From positions 57,348-121,347 of the forward strand of contig JAKUQR010000009.1 of NCBI GenBank assembly GCA_022450155.1: a DNA stretch of 64,000 nt, read 5' to 3'. The notes below the pieces were generated by a model. It did not search any database, was not told the DNA's origin, and saw nothing but the letters and a program-made list of their open reading frames with translations. Of the stretch, positions 62,229 to 64,000 are shown in pieces; position 1 is the stretch's first letter; every line of letters begins with the position of its first letter. The position numbers were made by a program, and so were the translations under genes. This DNA is from Gammaproteobacteria bacterium (GTDB lineage Bacteria; Pseudomonadota; Gammaproteobacteria; Arenicellales; UBA868).

Positions 62229-64000
62229 ATGCAGTCAGATTACCACTTGGACCCTGCGACCGGTGTCTGGTCACAGCCAGAATTTAACAGTATTGACTAC
62301 AGTGACGGTGAGGAAACAGAGCAACAGCTACAGCACATCATTGACACCGCGTCTGATATCTCTTCACTCTCGCCAGAACTCCGGCAGCACTGTGCAGACT
62401 GGCCGACCACCTATCATCTATCGGGCCTGCGTGCCAACATCCTGCGACCGTTTGAGATTACCGAAGACCACGACGTCCTCGAGATCGGCGCGGGTTGTGG
62501 TGCGCTCAGTCGTTACCTCGGTGAATGCGGTGCTTCAGTGCTGGCCCTGGAAGGCAGCTTGCGCCGTGCGCGTATCGCCCGCTCGCGCACGCGCGATCTG
62601 GACAATGTGACGGTCGTTGCAGAAAAACTCTCGGCGTTTGAGACGCCACAAAAATTTGACGTGGTCACATTGATCGGGGTGCTGGAGTATGCGGCCCTGG
62701 ACGATGGCGACGATGATCCAGCAATAACCATGCTCAGCAAAGTGGCTTCTTTGCTGAAACCCGAAGGGTTCGTGATTCTTGCCATCGAAAATCAGTTGGG
62801 TCTTAAATATTTTGCCGGTGCACCGGAAGATCATATCGGGCAAGCGATGTACGGCGTGGAAGGTCGCTACGAAAAATCGCAGCCGCGAACCTACGGCCGC
62901 CAGGACCTGGTGCATCGGTTGAGCACTGCGGGTCTGAATGCAACGGCATTTATGGCGCCGTTCCCGGACTACAAGCTGCCGGTCTCGATCGTGACCGAGG
63001 CGGGTTTTTGCAGTGATGGATTTGATGCCGGCGCGTTGGCCTGGCAGAGCGTGCGACGGGATCCCCAGCTACCGGTGCTGTTGGGTTTTGCACCCGAAAG
63101 GGTATGGCCTGAGATAATCCGGAATGGGCTCGGGCTTGATCTCGCCAATTCATTTCTGGTCGTGGGGGCGCACGCTTCGCACGCTTTACCCAAGCGTGAA
63201 GTACTGGCCTGGCACTACAGCACCGACCGCGCGCCGCAGTACTGTCGTGAAGCATGTTTTTCAGTCGACGCAACAAACGACGTCACAGTGTCGTACCGGC
63301 GGTTGTGCCCGGAGAGTGTGTCTGACAATTCCGATTCCGCATCGGTTCGTTTTGACTGCCCGCAAAACGTGCGGTATACCTCGGGCCGGTTGCTGTCTCA
63401 GGAATTTGTCGAGCTGATGGGTAGAGACGGCTGGTCCACCGGAGCCGCTGGTGGGTTTGTGCGCCGCTACGGTGCTATCCTGGAGATACTGCGCCGTGGA
63501 GAAGGCGAGATTCGAAGCATCTCAAGGGTTACGGATCGGTTGCCGGGCAACTATCTGGACGTGATTCCGCAGAACATCATCCTTCAGGATGTCGATACGC
63601 CAGTAATCATTGACAACGAGTGGTGCCTGACCACAGACGTGGAATTCGGCCACTGTGTACTTCGTGCGTTGCTGCTGCTGATGGCTGCGATCACGCGATT
63701 CGGCGTTCCCGCCGATGGCCGCACCTATACGCGCCAGGCATTTGTCGAAGCCGTTTTTGCTGACAGTGGATTTGCAATCACCGCCTCGGACATCACACGC
63801 TACATCGCCCTAGAAGCCGATATTCAGGCGCAGATCACGGGTCGTTCGAGACCTGAGTTCCTTAACTGGCTGCCCGATGAGCCTCTTGTCATTCAGAGCA
63901 TGCACTCGGTAATTAGCGAGATAAGAGATTACCAGCAAATTATGGATAAACTCGCTTCCCTACAAACTGAAATACACAACCACCAGTCCATTGGGGCGGA
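62229..64000 (+). CDS. Large SAM-dependent methyltransferase protein, 5' part (runs off the window)
   Basis: The frame is open from ATG at 62229 to the last base, 590 codons without a stop. Residues 85-110 or so hold DVLEIGAGCGALSRYLGECG, the class I SAM-binding loop, with an acidic residue at the next strand (LALEGS). The downstream VTLIGVLEYAALDDG and LLKPEGFVILAIEN are the usual methyltransferase strands 4 and 5. After about residue 250 the sequence no longer looks like the methyltransferase, and near the end ISEIRDYQQIMDKLASLQTEI is coiled-coil-like, so a second domain (often a glycosyltransferase in such proteins) may follow. It lies 208 bases after the rhamnosyltransferase-like gene, in the same direction, which fits a surface-glycan operon. 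Confidence 0.88.
   Translation, partial: MQSDYHLDPATGVWSQPEFNSIDYSDGEETEQQLQHIIDTASDISSLSPELRQHCADWPTTYHLSGLRANILRPFEITEDHDVLEIGAGCGALSRYLGECGASVLALEGSLRRARIARSRTRDLDNVTVVAEKLSAFETPQKFDVVTLIGVLEYAALDDGDDDPAITMLSKVASLLKPEGFVILAIENQLGLKYFAGAPEDHIGQAMYGVEGRYEKSQPRTYGRQDLVHRLSTAGLNATAFMAPFPDYKLPVSIVTEAGFCSDGFDAGALAWQSVRRDPQLPVLLGFAPERVWPEIIRNGLGLDLANSFLVVGAHASHALPKREVLAWHYSTDRAPQYCREACFSVDATNDVTVSYRRLCPESVSDNSDSASVRFDCPQNVRYTSGRLLSQEFVELMGRDGWSTGAAGGFVRRYGAILEILRRGEGEIRSISRVTDRLPGNYLDVIPQNIILQDVDTPVIIDNEWCLTTDVEFGHCVLRALLLLMAAITRFGVPADGRTYTRQAFVEAVFADSGFAITASDITRYIALEADIQAQITGRSRPEFLNWLPDEPLVIQSMHSVISEIRDYQQIMDKLASLQTEIHNHQSIGA

Noticed and set aside
1..64000. tRNA, rRNA, prophage or insertion-sequence genes
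   Set aside because: None was recognised by eye; a covariance and transposase search would be needed to exclude small ones.

Overview
The window is a chromosome segment of a free-living bacterium, most likely a gammaproteobacterium (probably marine or from a metagenome). Base composition is about 55% GC by eye. The placement rests on a complete recC-recB-recD operon, EttA, TmcA, DsbB, MsrP/MsrQ, a CPXCG zinc-ribbon protein and a 4a-carbinolamine dehydratase. No rRNA, tRNA, CRISPR array, prophage or insertion sequence was seen. Genes are dense, often overlapping by 1-4 bases (ATGA, GTGA or TGATG couplings), and GTG/TTG starts are common.

Left end (1-5.5 kb). After the tail of a thiamine-diphosphate enzyme comes a tight minus-strand operon of six genes: lysW (carrier protein of exactly 54 residues ending in EDWGE), lysX, lysY, a class-II glutamine-amidotransferase-like Ntn hydrolase, lysZ and lysJ. 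This is an amino-group-carrier-protein pathway of the Thermus/archaeal lysine-ornithine type, unexpected in this host. No LysK-type releasing carboxypeptidase is present. In its place sits an EgtC-like N-terminal-cysteine hydrolase, and the kinase has lost family substrate-binding residues. I regard this as the most interesting system here: a carrier-protein route with a possibly different release enzyme and product.

5.5-17.5 kb. A MazG-like pyrophosphohydrolase; a minus-strand set for carbon-skeleton rearrangement (B12 subunit, catalytic subunit, MeaB GTPase, then a class III CoA-transferase) whose mutase has non-canonical active-site residues; an alpha/beta hydrolase; an M20D amidohydrolase; an enoyl-CoA hydratase/PaaK-like ligase pair; a DUF6122 membrane protein; and msrPQ.

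17.5-25.9 kb. Two paralogous FCD-type GntR regulators; a perfect tandem 33-bp repeat carrying 17-bp dyads (probable operators); a Pif1-type helicase abutting a convergent PD-(D/E)XK nuclease; an AlkA-type glycosylase; EttA; an HU-like protein with a strong bidirectional terminator; a PhyH dioxygenase and a small flavodoxin-like protein.

26-42.5 kb. Catabolic region: an LLM-type flavin oxidoreductase with an alpha/beta hydrolase; a complete URC-type uracil catabolic set (GTP cyclohydrolase II-like URC1, DUF1688 URC4, uracil phosphoribosyltransferase); an SDR, a DAO-type oxidase, a GFA protein, an amidase, a cupin, a RidA protein, a PhzF-type isomerase and an ABM protein; and iorA-iorB for aryl-pyruvate oxidation.

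42.5-64 kb. Housekeeping genes (DsbB, DUF4864, CPXCG, YbaK-type deacylase, PhhB, WYL regulator, DMT exporter), recCBD, a rhomboid protease, a GT-C-type glycosyltransferase, TmcA, a PNPOx-like flavoprotein, then a family 2 (rhamnosyltransferase-like) glycosyltransferase and the start of a large methyltransferase protein that runs off the end, probably the edge of a surface-polysaccharide locus.
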